A stretch of 27,310 nucleotides of DNA from a virus, in IMG/VR virus record IMGVR_UViG_3300027907_000041, positions 1-27,310 of that record. One strand, given 5' to 3'. Within the stretch, counting starts at the first letter, position 1, and each line of letters opens with the position of its first letter. A program made the position numbers and the translations under genes. The notes beneath the pieces were generated by a model. The model was not told the origin of the DNA. It saw only the letters and a list, made by a program, of their open reading frames with translations, and did not search any database. Below are positions 9,431-18,451 of the stretch, one piece after another.

Positions 9431-9787
9431 TTACTCCTCCGAGGAGAACACTCCGGTTGGGGGATCAGGGGTCCCGGTCACCGTGCCCACGATAACCCCA
9501 TCATTCGTCAGCCGCTGCAGGATCCGCTTGTGCAGCGAGTTGGTGGTAAAGTTCGCTGTGTTGATGTACTTGATGAAGTCGATCGCGACCTGACCAGTGT
9601 ACTGGTGGTTAAGCACTCCGCCCAGGTTGTCCCTCAATCGGATCATGACTAGACCCGGGACCACTGGAGCGGGCGGCGGAGCGACAAGGGCTCCTGTCTC
9701 GTGGTCCATCGAGAAGTAGACCACGTGGTACTTGTTCTTGACCTCTTCCGGCTTGACCTCCGGAGTGGTAAGTGTGAGTTCTTCCAT
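9431..9787 (-). CDS. Hypothetical 118-residue phage protein
   Basis: The ATG at 9787 follows the stop of the 58-residue gene by one base. A ggagcag sequence within that gene's last codons can serve as ribosome site. The first 50 residues contain acidic and Pro-rich stretches (PEVKPEEVKN, APPPAPVVPG). The rest mixes strand-like and helical segments (VAIDFIKYINTANF, HKRILQRL) and ends in an acidic tail. It has no signal peptide, membrane helix or Cys. The tight spacing to both neighbours places it in the tail/virion operon. No family is recognised; a small accessory structural protein is the simplest guess. Confidence 0.75.
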   Translation of the reverse strand: MEELTLTTPEVKPEEVKNKYHVVYFSMDHETGALVAPPPAPVVPGLVMIRLRDNLGGVLNHQYTGQVAIDFIKYINTANFTTNSLHKRILQRLTNDGVIVGTVTGTPDPPTGVFSSEE

Positions 9788-9788
9788 G

Positions 9789-9965
9789 TTACTGCTCCAC
9801 TGCCCGTAGGCCCTGCGTCGGCGTGAGTGCCTTCTTCAACTGATCGTTCTCCGCGATGAGGCGGTCCATCTCCTTCTGCGTGTAGTATCGGATCACCTCA
9901 CGCTCGCCGATGATCTTGTAGAGGTCCTCGAGCTGGACCGCGATTCCTTGCTGCTGTTCACTCAT
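9789..9965 (-). CDS. Small 58-residue coiled-coil protein
   Basis: An ATG at 9965 with AGGAGG eight bases upstream opens a 58-codon frame ending in TAA, one base before the next ATG. The protein starts MSEQQQGIAV and continues with a heptad-like helix (LEDLYKIIGEREV, KEMDRLIAENDQLKKAL), likely a short coiled coil. This frame fills the only space between the last fibre gene and the 118-residue gene, and its ribosome site is among the best in the window. Function is unknown. Its place directly after fibre genes would suit a small trimerising or fibre-assembly helper, but that is speculation. Confidence 0.75.
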   Translation of the reverse strand: MSEQQQGIAVQLEDLYKIIGEREVIRYYTQKEMDRLIAENDQLKKALTPTQGLRAVEQ

Positions 9966-9973
9966 CTGTCCTC

Positions 9974-11608
9974 CTAGACGTAGTACGGGACGTAGACTGG
10001 GGTGCCGCCAATGCGGAATTGGAGAAATCCAGAGTTGGTGGAACCGTTGCCAGACGTGCCTGGGAAGTTGCCGTTATCGGGGGTGCCGACCCATCGTCCG
10101 ATATACGCGTTGTGGTACTCAGTCACGTAGTACGGACCGCTGAATCCTGCGCCGCTCCACACGTTGCCGACGACATAGAGACCAGTGTTGCAGTACAGGC
10201 CGTAGGCGCCGTGCCCTTGAATGTACCAAGAGGTTTGCACGTTGGCGCTGTCCCCCGGATACACAAATCCAGTGTTGTGGAAATTACTGCGCCACGTGTT
10301 GGTCGCAGTTCCAATGCTCCCGGACGCGGTAAATTGCCCAACGCAGTTAAAGTTGCCGGGTATATCGAAACCCCCAAGGTACGTGTCTGACAAGTTCCGA
10401 AACGCGATACCGTGGCCTTTCACATAGGTGACGCTACTCGACTCGAAAAACAGGCGCTGGTGACCTTCACTGCTAATGTGCCACGTGGACACAGCAAAGT
10501 TGACCGTGCTAGTAGCAGTCAATGTCCCGGTCGTCAGGTTGTAGCCGTTCGTGTTGATGTTCTGGCAGGAAATGGAGGTCATGTACGCACTGCCAGCTAG
10601 CCAGAAGCTGCCTGATAAATACAGCCCGGTGTTCGACCACAGGCCATACGAGGAGTGTGACCCTAAATACCACGCCGACTGCCTCGTCCACCCGGTATCC
10701 TGTCGACCGGGGTAGATGGGACACGTTGTGTAGATGTTGCCCTTGTTCGTGTCATTGCCGACAAGCACATCACCATTGGTGCTGAACACGCAGCCCGGTC
10801 GGTCGAGGCTGACACCTCCTGCATACAGGACGAGACCGGGATATGTCCCATCGGTGTTGTAGCAGTGAACGTAGCCCAGCCCACTCTGAAAGAACAGTTC
10901 GATGCCGGGTCCGCTCGCCGGAGGGGTATTGCGCGCTCCTTGAGAACGGATTGTGTAACCAACAACAACGTGCCCAGCTACCGTAAGGGTCTGGCCAACA
11001 TTCACGTCCCCGCTGCGGTACCACGTCATCGGAACGCTCTGAATCGCGGTGTCGTTGTCATCGAGCATGTATAGATTCAGGTTCCCGCTGGCGTTTTGCA
11101 GCTTGCAATAGCGAGAACCGGCCGCGTAGCCTCCTGCGTAGAATCCCACGTCGGCATAGGTAGCACTGTTGATCTTCAAGAGGCTACCACCTACCGTTAC
11201 GTTCCCCTCCCGCGTCATCATGAGCGGAGCGGTGAGGACTGTAGTCACCGCATCATCCACGGTGTCGAACACGAGGTTCGTTCCGTTTGCGTAGACACGC
11301 CACCGCTTCTTGTCCAACGCAGCTTGACGCTCGGTCCACATCAATGTAGGGGCACCAGACGTCAATGCAAGCTCGAGATTCGGTGACAGCCCCCCAATAG
11401 CGTTGTCCAGTTGGAGATAGGTAATCTTGTCGCTGCCACCCGGCTCGTGGTTCACGTGATGCGGGGCCGTTGCTCCGCTTGGCCCCGTGGTCCCTGTATC
11501 TCCCTTCGGACCCTGTGGACCAGTCGGTCCCGTTGGACCAATAGGACCAAGAGTAGGCACCGGTTGCCACCCGCCGCCGACTCGTACTTTCAGGACTCCG
11601 TCTGCCAT
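9974..11608 (-). CDS. Collagen-like tail fibre (distal type, 544 residues)
   Basis: The ATG at 11608 has AAGGGTG upstream. A short N-terminal cap (MADGVLKVRVGGGW) precedes nine uninterrupted Gly-X-Y triplets (residues 21-47), a collagen-like trimer stem. The remainder is beta-rich with many Gly, Asn, Tyr and Trp. It contains a duplicated element, TGWTRQSAWYLGSHSSYGLW in the middle and a related TSWYIQGHGAYGLYCNTGLY near the C-terminus. That pattern suits a repeated trimeric beta-prism or beta-helix shaft ending in a receptor-binding tip. The MAD N-terminal cap is shared with the next fibre gene upstream, so both may attach to the same tail component. A receptor-binding role is inferred from the architecture. 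Confidence 0.85.
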   Translation of the reverse strand: MADGVLKVRVGGGWQPVPTLGPIGPTGPTGPQGPKGDTGTTGPSGATAPHHVNHEPGGSDKITYLQLDNAIGGLSPNLELALTSGAPTLMWTERQAALDKKRWRVYANGTNLVFDTVDDAVTTVLTAPLMMTREGNVTVGGSLLKINSATYADVGFYAGGYAAGSRYCKLQNASGNLNLYMLDDNDTAIQSVPMTWYRSGDVNVGQTLTVAGHVVVGYTIRSQGARNTPPASGPGIELFFQSGLGYVHCYNTDGTYPGLVLYAGGVSLDRPGCVFSTNGDVLVGNDTNKGNIYTTCPIYPGRQDTGWTRQSAWYLGSHSSYGLWSNTGLYLSGSFWLAGSAYMTSISCQNINTNGYNLTTGTLTATSTVNFAVSTWHISSEGHQRLFFESSSVTYVKGHGIAFRNLSDTYLGGFDIPGNFNCVGQFTASGSIGTATNTWRSNFHNTGFVYPGDSANVQTSWYIQGHGAYGLYCNTGLYVVGNVWSGAGFSGPYYVTEYHNAYIGRWVGTPDNGNFPGTSGNGSTNSGFLQFRIGGTPVYVPYYV

Positions 11609-11617
11609 AGCACCCTT

Positions 11618-12685
11618 CTATACAGAGATAATCGCCGTGCCCCATAGGTGGGTCAATGCCGTAAGAAATCCAGCATGGTTCAACCGAAATCGTGATTCAC
11701 CCGGCACCGCATAACACAGACATGTCGCCCATCGACTCTCGGCGTTATTGAAGTAGGAAAACACGGTAGACGGACGCATCGCAGACGCACATACAACGTT
11801 GAATGTCCCAGGCAACGACACAAACACTTCCGTGGGATTACCGGTCATACTTCCGCTCGTCAACGTCAACTGCACGAACAGCGTGTTCCCTATCAACATG
11901 TAATGCGCGTCTATTGAGCCGCCAGTCAAGGAACCTGAATTCGGAGTAACGGTGGGCGTGTACACTGTCCACTCACCCATCGGCGCAGTGCGGCCACGCT
12001 CGGTGATCCCACCGCCCGCATACACAGTACCGCCACGGGTCAGTACTAACGCACTGGTTTGAAGTACCGTCGCCGCGTCGTTCACCGCAAGAAACGACAA
12101 ATTGCCATTGTTGACAATCCGCCAGTGCCTCGCATCAACCGGATTCGCCAAGTCCATCAACCCGATACGTGGAACTGTCTTGGTAATTTGCTGGTCCTCG
12201 CTAAATACATTCGCCACATTTTCGAGCGCGACGTTCGCACTCAGTCGCGCATCGGCCAGCGTTCCCGTGGTGATGATGTCAGCGGAGATGGCAGTGATGG
12301 GGTCGCTGCCGCCGGCATTGTGCGCCGTACCGTGGCCCGAGCCCCCTGCAGGGAGGGGAGTCTCGTCCGTATCGTACCACATGTCGTACGATGCTACACC
12401 CGGGTCAGATGGGCCTACGAAGATTTCGTCGCTCTCCGGCCCGACTGGCCCCGTGGGCCCTGTTTCTCCCGTTGGACCCTGTACACCCTGGGGCCCCTGC
12501 GGTCCAGTATTGCCGATATCACCCTTATCTCCCTTAGCTCCCGTAGGGCCTTGGATTCCTTGCGGACCTTGGATTCCTTGGACACCTTGTTCTCCTTGGG
12601 GCCCCTGCGGCCCTACGGGTCCAACGCTCGTCGGGTTCCAGATGGGAACCCACTCCGTGGTTACTGGATCAGGGATGTCTGCCAT
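11618..12685 (-). CDS. Collagen-like tail fibre (355 residues)
   Basis: The ATG at 12685 overlaps the preceding gene by 17 bases. After a 21-residue cap the protein has about 21 consecutive Gly-X-Y triplets (residues 22-83), the longest collagen-like stem in the window. Next comes [11 protein letters not shown], a form common in phage fibres just after collagen stems, and then [12 protein letters not shown], which is close to HHVNHEPGGSDKI in the neighbouring fibre. The C-terminal 150 residues ([17 protein letters not shown] onward) are beta-strand rich and resemble fibre head domains that bind host surfaces. The shared layout with the downstream 544-residue gene points to paralogous fibres or an attachment fibre and its partner. 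Confidence 0.85.
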   Translation of the reverse strand: MADIPDPVTTEWVPIWNPTSVGPVGPQGPQGEQGVQGIQGPQGIQGPTGAKGDKGDIGNTGPQGPQGVQGPTGETGPTGPVGPESDEIFVGPSDPGVASYDMWYDTDETPLPAGGSGHGTAHNAGGSDPITAISADIITTGTLADARLSANVALENVANVFSEDQQITKTVPRIGLMDLANPVDARHWRIVNNGNLSFLAVNDAATVLQTSALVLTRGGTVYAGGGITERGRTAPMGEWTVYTPTVTPNSGSLTGGSIDAHYMLIGNTLFVQLTLTSGSMTGNPTEVFVSLPGTFNVVCASAMRPSTVFSYFNNAESRWATCLCYAVPGESRFRLNHAGFLTALTHLWGTAIISV

Positions 12686-13022
12686 TGTTCAACCAATCGA
12701 TCGCCTCGAGCGCATGCCGGGCCGGTGTCCCTGACTGCCACGGCACGATCGTCAGGTAGTTGTACAACATGTCAGCCTCGTCCAACGTGATCTCCAACTG
12801 GGCCCCGTTCACGAGCTGCCTCTCCGCCTCCCCATTGACCATCTTCTTCCCACAAGGCTTCAACTCGCTGATCGCCTCCAGCTTCTCGAAGAGGGCGACC
12901 TCCTTCCGTAGAAGCTGAAGCCCCTTCTTGTCGCTCATAGACCCGCCTAGCACGAATCCCACGAAGAGGAACTCGAAGTGCCTCGGGCCCAGCTCGTCGT
13001 TCAAGTCTAGGGTTATCGTCAT
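12669..13022 (-). CDS. Hypothetical 117-residue protein between fibre genes
   Basis: The ATG at 13022 overlaps the preceding fibre stop by four bases (ATGA), a sign of translational coupling. The N-terminus is strand-like ([22 protein letters not shown]). The middle is a charged helix ([19 protein letters not shown]), and the C-terminal half contains [15 protein letters not shown] and [11 protein letters not shown]. There is no signal peptide. The pattern of a small mixed alpha/beta protein sitting between fibre genes suggests a fibre assembly or connector role, but I do not recognise the family. Confidence 0.75.
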   Translation of the reverse strand: MTITLDLNDELGPRHFEFLFVGFVLGGSMSDKKGLQLLRKEVALFEKLEAISELKPCGKKMVNGEAERQLVNGAQLEITLDEADMLYNYLTIVPWQSGTPARHALEAIDWLNNGRHP

Positions 13023-14935
13023 ACCTTGTAACAGTAGATCATGTCGAAGAACGGAGGGTAGTGGTTCGTTGCGTATCCCGTCGTGCCGCCAATCGCTGTC
13101 TGCGCTAAGGTGGACACAGTACCACTCAACCCTTGGCCCCCGTCACTTGGAATCCCCCCTGTGATAGCGAGGTGATGAGAGTGCAGGCCCGCGTTGTTCG
13201 TATTATCGCTGTAGTCAATGTTATGGTTATGGTCGCCACGTGACATGAACCCACTGTTGCCACCGTCTACGTTCATGTTACCCTGATTGTTCATCCCTGT
13301 AGTCGTGTGTACTCCGAACGCGTGGCTGTGTTCCCCGTCATTATCCGTTCGTCCATCGATCCCGATAAGCCCTCCGTGGTTGTGGCTCGGCAGCGTCATC
13401 CCACTCACCGTATGTGTATGAGCAGGCATGTACAAGCCGCCATCCGCTCCATGGTAGTGGTTCGTCGCGCCAAGTGCCTGTCCGGTGTAGCTCGGCATAG
13501 ATCGGAAGAAGTAGCCATCCCACCACGGAGCTCTAGCCCATCCCGCTGGACACCCTTCCCAGAACATGGCGACCATGTGCTGAGGGATCTGATCCGGGAT
13601 CGTTGCCCACACTCCGTCTCCGCGGAGGTAGTACGCACTGCTCCCGTTAAAATTCACTGTGGACACATTCCCGAGGCCCAGGTTCGTCCGGGCTGTACCT
13701 GTGTCCGTGGCCCCCGTTCCACCCTCGCTCACGGGGATCACGGCCACGGTGCTAGGTTCGCCCCAGATACTCTTCACGTACCCGTTAGCCAACAGGTTGA
13801 GCGCCCTCTCACTGACCAGGGTGGGATGATTGCTCACCATCCAATACGTGCCGTCGACCACTGGCCCGATTGGACCCGTTTGTCCCGGGGGTCCCTGTAC
13901 ACCCTGTTCGCCCTGTGGACCCGTTGGTCCAGGAGGGCCAACGGAGCTGCTGATCCCTACTCCCGGCCACGGTTCCGGTCCCGTCGTGGTGCCATCGACC
14001 ACGCACATGTACGCGATGCCGTCCGGCCCGATTACGATGTCCCCGTCGTAGTACACAGGAGCCGCAGGGTACGCTCCCAGGTAGTCGAGGTTCATCCCGC
14101 CACCCGTCCCGCCTCCCGTCGCGTTGATCGTCAACTGACCGGGAACGCTGCTGTCCAGCGCCACTCCGGTTCCAGCCACAATCTGCCAGGCATTCGCGAG
14201 GGTAGGTTCGTCGTTCAGGGTGATGAACGACTCGTTCAGGGCCCGCCCTTTACTTTGGATGATTATGGCCAAGCGCTCGTTGTGAGCGAACTCACACAGG
14301 CCACCCGGTCCGTCCTGACTCACGAGCTCCACAGCGATAGAGAACCAGTCCGTGGAGGGAAACACCTCGAGCAGTTTCCACACCTGGTGTGTGTTCGCCA
14401 AGTCTGCAGCTTGGATGATGATCTCGGAAGCAGGCTCCGTTAGCTCGAAGAACAGGTGCGCGTCGAAGCCCCTGTCCGTCAGCCAGTCGATCGCGATCCT
14501 TGTCGCGTCTGCCTGCACCTCCGTATTCCACCGGACGAACCCCGAACCGGGGTCCTGCATCTGTTGGCTAAGGGCGTCTGCTTGGTAGTAGAAGACTGAG
14601 GCCGATGGCCCAGGTTCCCCGGGCAGCCCCTGCGGACCTGGTGGCCCAGGTGGTCCCGTAACACCCTCAGCCCACGTCCCATCATCCCGGAGGAAGGTGG
14701 TCGTTCCCCCCGGATAGCCTGCTAGCTTCGTGATGTCTACTGGGTCATCACCCGTTACGTAGTGTGTGGTAGCGTGAGGGCCACCGGCTCCGCCCACTCC
14801 GCTCAGGTTGTTCACCGTTCCAGAAATCAGCTCGAAGTGCTTCTGGATGAGAACGCACATCTCCTCGAAGTACCGCCGCGAATAGTCCGTCAGCGGTGGC
14901 TCGAGCGGGAAGTCGTACGGGAGCTTTATCGCCAC
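13019..14935 (-). CDS. Tail fibre with collagen stems, tail-collar region and His-x-His-rich tip (638 residues)
   Basis: A GTG start at 14935 follows the previous TAA by one base. An N-terminal attachment region (1-70) is followed by FLRDDGTW, then collagen-like triplets at 91-109. A beta-rich domain spans about 112-330, and a second Gly-X-Y run covers 333-357. The fibre motif GGTGATDTGTARTNLGLG comes next, and YYLRGDGVW at 435-443. Residues 454-480 (MVAMFWEGCPAGWARAP) match the tail-collar pattern. The tip, 490-638, carries His-x-His pairs at 493/495, 506/508, 518/520, 536/538, 569/571 and 585/587. In T4 gp37 such pairs bind metal ions along the trimer axis of a needle-like tip. A receptor-binding fibre is therefore likely. 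Confidence 0.88.
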   Translation of the reverse strand: MAIKLPYDFPLEPPLTDYSRRYFEEMCVLIQKHFELISGTVNNLSGVGGAGGPHATTHYVTGDDPVDITKLAGYPGGTTTFLRDDGTWAEGVTGPPGPPGPQGLPGEPGPSASVFYYQADALSQQMQDPGSGFVRWNTEVQADATRIAIDWLTDRGFDAHLFFELTEPASEIIIQAADLANTHQVWKLLEVFPSTDWFSIAVELVSQDGPGGLCEFAHNERLAIIIQSKGRALNESFITLNDEPTLANAWQIVAGTGVALDSSVPGQLTINATGGGTGGGMNLDYLGAYPAAPVYYDGDIVIGPDGIAYMCVVDGTTTGPEPWPGVGISSSVGPPGPTGPQGEQGVQGPPGQTGPIGPVVDGTYWMVSNHPTLVSERALNLLANGYVKSIWGEPSTVAVIPVSEGGTGATDTGTARTNLGLGNVSTVNFNGSSAYYLRGDGVWATIPDQIPQHMVAMFWEGCPAGWARAPWWDGYFFRSMPSYTGQALGATNHYHGADGGLYMPAHTHTVSGMTLPSHNHGGLIGIDGRTDNDGEHSHAFGVHTTTGMNNQGNMNVDGGNSGFMSRGDHNHNIDYSDNTNNAGLHSHHLAITGGIPSDGGQGLSGTVSTLAQTAIGGTTGYATNHYPPFFDMIYCYKV

Positions 14936-14936
14936 G

Positions 14937-16496
14937 TTAGCGAGCCTGGTAGTCCCGGATCTCTATCTCGGGGTGGAAGCTGTTGATGATAAGTGACTCG
15001 GTTGCAGACCAGTGTGCGATCCGAAACTGCACCCGCCCCCCGCTAATCTGGTCATCTACCGTGAACGTCCGATCTCCCGCAGGCTGCGCAGGGATCACTT
15101 TGGGAAAGGGGCCCTGCCACAGCCCGCCGTCCGCACGGTAGAAGAAGTCAACATTCATCTCCGCGCCGCTACTCTTATACGAGACCGTAACGCTCCGTAG
15201 CGTCATCTGCCTGCCCTGGAGCTCGTTGCTCACGTCCCCCGCGCTCAACTCCTTGCTGCTCCAGTAACAGGGGATCGCGATCCCATCATCGCTCAAATGC
15301 CCGTGGTTCCACACGTACACCCGTCCATCCGTGTGTCCGGTCAGCAACGCGGGATACGCAGAGCTTAGGGACACAGCGTCCCACTCCAGCTGGAAGGTGT
15401 CCCAGGGAATGGGGAACGCGTCCCAGATCGCAGTGTTCCCTACCCGGTGCAGCGTGCTACACTTGGGCCCGCTGACCGTCCAAGGGTACCAGGCCCCTCG
15501 TCCCCAGTTATACGCCCACACTCTATCAGGAGTCTTGTGGTGTCCACTTACAATGAAGAAGAGGGCCTCCTGGGTCTCGTTCATCACCTCTCCGAACATC
15601 ATGTGTTCGAACTCGGAGTTGATCTGCCGGTACAACTCGTCGATCACTGCGGCCGCGACACCCGTGGCACCCGTCCCATTAAACTCGTACACGTCATCCG
15701 TACCCAGATACACGTGGAGATTCCGTCTACCCGTTACGGTGTGTGGGGCCAACAACCCTGACTCCGTGATGATCGGCTGCCACTCGATCGGCGCGGCCGC
15801 GTTTCCCGTGCGCACGCCAATCCACACGACCTTCTCCGTGTACGCTGCGATCCGCGTCCCAATCTTCCTCAGATTGTACAGGTGATAGGGGCCCTCGGCC
15901 AGGTCCGTGAACCCGCTTCCCACTCCCGTCCAATCTGTGTGGTCCCCGGCCACGCACCTCCGGATCCGAAACGGCTTCCGGATGCCAGCCTCCAACGTGT
16001 CTCCAAGCAACAACCTGTCCGCTCCCCTTGTCATGTACCTGGCCGGTGGACAGTTGGGGCTCAACACAGCGTACGTGGTAGTGAAGGGGGTCCGTATCAC
16101 CGGGTCGATCCCCTGACTCGCAACGATGCTGTTCTGGCTCACTTCCCACGTGAACAGGTTCTCAGGTCCTCCCGTGAACGGGGGCCCTGAGCACAGCACC
16201 CAGTCGTACAGGTCCCGGTCGTACTTGTACATCGCGGTCTCGGACCACGCGTACAGATGCACCTTATTCGCCTCGTCCCTTGTACTCGCGAGGCCCATCA
16301 CACTCGTGTCGAACGGGGCGTTCGCCGGTCTAAACTGCCTATACCCTGGTCGCTTGCGGAGGCACCCACCCACCACGCACATGTTCATCATGTCGGGCGA
16401 GGCACCCAGCGGAAGCTCCTTCGCAGGTAGCTGCGTGATCATCCCCGCAGTGGGGTAGATGTCGAGGGTTTGTCGAGTCGCGACTCCAGTCCGCAT
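14937..16496 (-). CDS. Beta-propeller tail protein (nozzle / DNA-stabilisation type, 519 residues)
   Basis: I start this gene at the ATG at 16496, which overlaps the previous TAA by one base (TAATG); a GTG six codons upstream is possible but would lie inside the previous gene. The N-terminal part contains LPLGASPDMMNMCVVGGCLRKRPG. That is the usual opening of phage beta-propeller tail proteins, in which a G-x-L-x-KRPG turn follows a list-like segment. Repeated W-containing strands follow (HLYAWSETAMYKYD, VWAYNWGRGAWYPW, VYVWNHG), with about 40 residues per unit, as in propeller blades. Family members include P22 gp10-like stabilisation proteins and T7 gp12-like nozzles, which close the short tail below the adaptor ring. 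Position three genes after the zinc-ribbon protein and next to fibres agrees. Confidence 0.75.
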   Translation of the reverse strand: MRTGVATRQTLDIYPTAGMITQLPAKELPLGASPDMMNMCVVGGCLRKRPGYRQFRPANAPFDTSVMGLASTRDEANKVHLYAWSETAMYKYDRDLYDWVLCSGPPFTGGPENLFTWEVSQNSIVASQGIDPVIRTPFTTTYAVLSPNCPPARYMTRGADRLLLGDTLEAGIRKPFRIRRCVAGDHTDWTGVGSGFTDLAEGPYHLYNLRKIGTRIAAYTEKVVWIGVRTGNAAAPIEWQPIITESGLLAPHTVTGRRNLHVYLGTDDVYEFNGTGATGVAAAVIDELYRQINSEFEHMMFGEVMNETQEALFFIVSGHHKTPDRVWAYNWGRGAWYPWTVSGPKCSTLHRVGNTAIWDAFPIPWDTFQLEWDAVSLSSAYPALLTGHTDGRVYVWNHGHLSDDGIAIPCYWSSKELSAGDVSNELQGRQMTLRSVTVSYKSSGAEMNVDFFYRADGGLWQGPFPKVIPAQPAGDRTFTVDDQISGGRVQFRIAHWSATESLIINSFHPEIEIRDYQAR

Positions 16497-17602
16497 TAGC
16501 CGACGCGCTTCCACATGTACACAGCGATGTACGGTGGGAGGTTAGGATGCGGTTCGCTATCACCACTCAAGCCAACCTTCACGTTTGCGTTGCCAATCTC
16601 GGTGCTCTTCATCGACGTACCTGAGGAGACCCACCCAGAGGGAGGCGGTGTAACCTGTGTGTTATCGCTGTCTGACGGCATGCTGCTCGGGTGAATGTGC
16701 CCGTCATCCCAACCCGGATGACCGTGCCTCGCAAGCTGCGCCTCGGTCAACACAACCGTCTTGGAGCCACCTACCTGCTCGGGTGATGCAAACTCTCCAT
16801 CCCCCTCGTTCACACCTACGAGCATCCGTCCCTGTCCGAAGCGGGCCCACGCTCCGTAGCCGAGTAGTGTAGTCGGACTGGTGGCAACCACGCTGAGGAA
16901 CACAGCACCGATAGGGAAGGCCTCACCGCCTCCACCTCCGCCTCCCACTCCGGACGTACCCCCGTTGAACGTAGCGAGGCCGTTGAACACAACGGGAGTG
17001 TTGAACACAACAGGCTGAGGCCCGTTAAAGGTCGCCTGCCCCGTATCGAAGGTCGTGTTCCCGTGGAAGTACGAGTTTGCGTACGCAGATAGCCCTCCCA
17101 AGAAGGTGGCCGAGGTGTCGAACGTCGTAGCGCCGACGAAGTGCGTAGTCGAGACGAACGTGACGGGGTTGTTGAACACATCGGTTCCACCTCCACCCCC
17201 TCCTGCTCCTACTACGAGGCCCGTCTTCGAGACGGTGAGGATGGGCGCCCCGTTGATCGTCATGTGGATGAGGTGGCTGTCCTCCGCGGACGCCACGTCC
17301 GTGATGTCCATCCGCAAGCCGTCGAAGTGGACGCCAGGGCCGTTCCAGGTCTGAGTGAGGGCGATCAGCCCGCCCCCGCTGTTCATGGTGTTCCCACCAC
17401 CAGTGAGAGCAGTCACGTTTGGCCCGGGAGTGAGGGTGACGTTGCGGTGCTTCCCGTCGTTCACGAGATCCACACCCCAGAAGTGCTCCAGGTTCGCCCG
17501 CTCACGGACGTCCAGCTTGAACTTCCGGATCTCGTCGTCCCCCGCGCTGATGAGGTCCGTGCCCTTGGGAGCGGTCTCGTTCCACTGATTGGTTGCTGCC
17601 AT
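16496..17602 (-). CDS. Tail fibre / collar protein with gp10-like C-terminal domain (368 residues)
   Basis: The ATG at 17602 has AGG five to eight bases upstream. The N-terminus (NQWNETAPKGTDLISAGDDEIRK... within residues 5-43) is a widely used opening of phage fibres: P-x-G-x-D-x-x-S-x-G-D-D-x-I-R-x-x-K, then ER-x-x-x-EH-F. Two Gly runs (133-139 and 220-226) flank a shaft of short repeats with F every 6-10 residues (FNNPVTF, ATTFDTSATF, VVFNTPVVFNGLATF). The C-terminal part (229-368) starts PIGAVFLS, includes LGYGAWARFGQGRMLVGV, the HGHPGWDDGHIHP cluster, and ends NLPPYIAVYMWKRVG. This is the collar-type domain also seen at the end of T4 gp10/gp12-like proteins. It probably forms a trimeric fibre attached to the tail hub. 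Confidence 0.88.
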   Translation of the reverse strand: MAATNQWNETAPKGTDLISAGDDEIRKFKLDVRERANLEHFWGVDLVNDGKHRNVTLTPGPNVTALTGGGNTMNSGGGLIALTQTWNGPGVHFDGLRMDITDVASAEDSHLIHMTINGAPILTVSKTGLVVGAGGGGGGTDVFNNPVTFVSTTHFVGATTFDTSATFLGGLSAYANSYFHGNTTFDTGQATFNGPQPVVFNTPVVFNGLATFNGGTSGVGGGGGGGEAFPIGAVFLSVVATSPTTLLGYGAWARFGQGRMLVGVNEGDGEFASPEQVGGSKTVVLTEAQLARHGHPGWDDGHIHPSSMPSDSDNTQVTPPPSGWVSSGTSMKSTEIGNANVKVGLSGDSEPHPNLPPYIAVYMWKRVG

Positions 17603-17606
17603 CGCG

Positions 17607-18218
17607 TTACCTGAACTTCACCTGCACACCGGTCAATCGGTCGTTCTTCTTCTGCTCCCGCAATGGGAACCGCATCCCACTCACGTACATCCCGATCTCC
17701 TGGCCCACAGCGCCGGCTTCCTCCAAGTCGCGTAGCGCCGTCAGGCCCAACTTCGTCGCCCACATCATCACCAAGATGTCGTAATTCTCGTCATAGGGCA
17801 ACGTCGCCGCGCCGGCCCATCGGACAGGCTTCTCCACATAGTACAACCGGATCGACTTGGGCTTCTCCGCCAAAGCGTTGAAGAAAAACGCGTTGCCCCA
17901 CGTGTAGAAGCGAGTCGGCACCGTTGTCTGCTTATCCACGGCCTCGATCAAGTCCCTGTCCCCGATCGTCACGGGCCGGCCATCCGTCTCGTTGTACAAC
18001 CACTCCGGCCACCACATCCCTACGGGTGTGGGCACAGTGTCCGTATCCTGCATCAAGGGCAAAGACGTCGTCCGCTGCAACTCCCGATGATCGTAGTGCA
18101 TCCCGCACTTGTACATCGCGTCGTTCAGCCACTGTTCCCGCAGGGGGTCCACTGCGTCAGACCGATTCCCCAGCCGGAGGAACAACTCCGCCGTGGCATC
18201 GACAAAGGTTCTCCTCAC
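17607..18218 (-). CDS. Head-tail connector adaptor protein (203 residues)
   Basis: A GTG start at 18218 overlaps the previous TGA by four bases, with GGAGGA five bases before it. The protein is helical at both ends with a beta-rich centre. It shows the adaptor pattern: helix with LFLRLGNRSD and a Trp-Leu segment, then RTTSLPL and VPTPVGMWWPEWLYN, then RFYTWGNAFFF and IRLYYVEKPVRW. It ends with a long helical segment after LPYDENYDILVMMWATKLGLTAL. This layout is that of podovirus adaptor rings under the portal (T7 gp11-like / SU10 adaptor-like). It would form the dodecameric ring joining the portal to the propeller-type nozzle encoded two genes downstream. The family call comes from the pattern alone. 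Confidence 0.75.
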   Translation of the reverse strand: MRRTFVDATAELFLRLGNRSDAVDPLREQWLNDAMYKCGMHYDHRELQRTTSLPLMQDTDTVPTPVGMWWPEWLYNETDGRPVTIGDRDLIEAVDKQTTVPTRFYTWGNAFFFNALAEKPKSIRLYYVEKPVRWAGAATLPYDENYDILVMMWATKLGLTALRDLEEAGAVGQEIGMYVSGMRFPLREQKKNDRLTGVQVKFR

Positions 18219-18451
18219 AAGTCCTCCACCACTTCGGGAAGGGGATCGATGGGCTGCTCGAGAGGAAGGGTCAACCTCGTCCGCGGCGGGCCAGCACCAG
18301 GCTCATCGACACAGCCCATCGTCTCCGGGCCTCGGCACACAACGAGGCCGTTTTGGACAATCACTTTGCCCCGGGGGTAATCCATGCCGCATCTTCCACA
18401 AGTATACCACTCCTCGCCGAAGACGCGATTCGTCTGCCTTGTGTCCAGCAT
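18215..18451 (-). CDS. Small zinc-ribbon-like protein (78 residues)
   Basis: The ATG at 18451 begins directly after the TAG of the membrane-protein gene, with no spacer, so it is probably coupled to it. Cysteines at 18, 21, 39 and 47 (YTCGRCGM, then VVCRG and MGCVD) form a C-x2-C...C-x7-C set typical of a zinc ribbon or treble clef. The C-terminal 28 residues are Pro-rich and acidic. Small proteins of this shape often lie just before adaptor genes in environmental phage genomes. Its role is unknown; a structural zinc site in an assembly factor is a reasonable guess. The stop overlaps the GTG of the adaptor gene. Confidence 0.75.
   Translation of the reverse strand: MLDTRQTNRVFGEEWYTCGRCGMDYPRGKVIVQNGLVVCRGPETMGCVDEPGAGPPRTRLTLPLEQPIDPLPEVVEDL

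Noticed and set aside
12437-12624. Tandem short repeats suggesting a CRISPR or satellite
   Set aside because: They are the Gly-X-Y codons of a collagen-like fibre stem; no constant repeat with unique spacers exists.
13307-14443. Plus-strand open frame of 378 codons opposite the His-rich fibre
   Set aside because: Arg/His-rich antisense shadow of the collagen and HxH-coding region.
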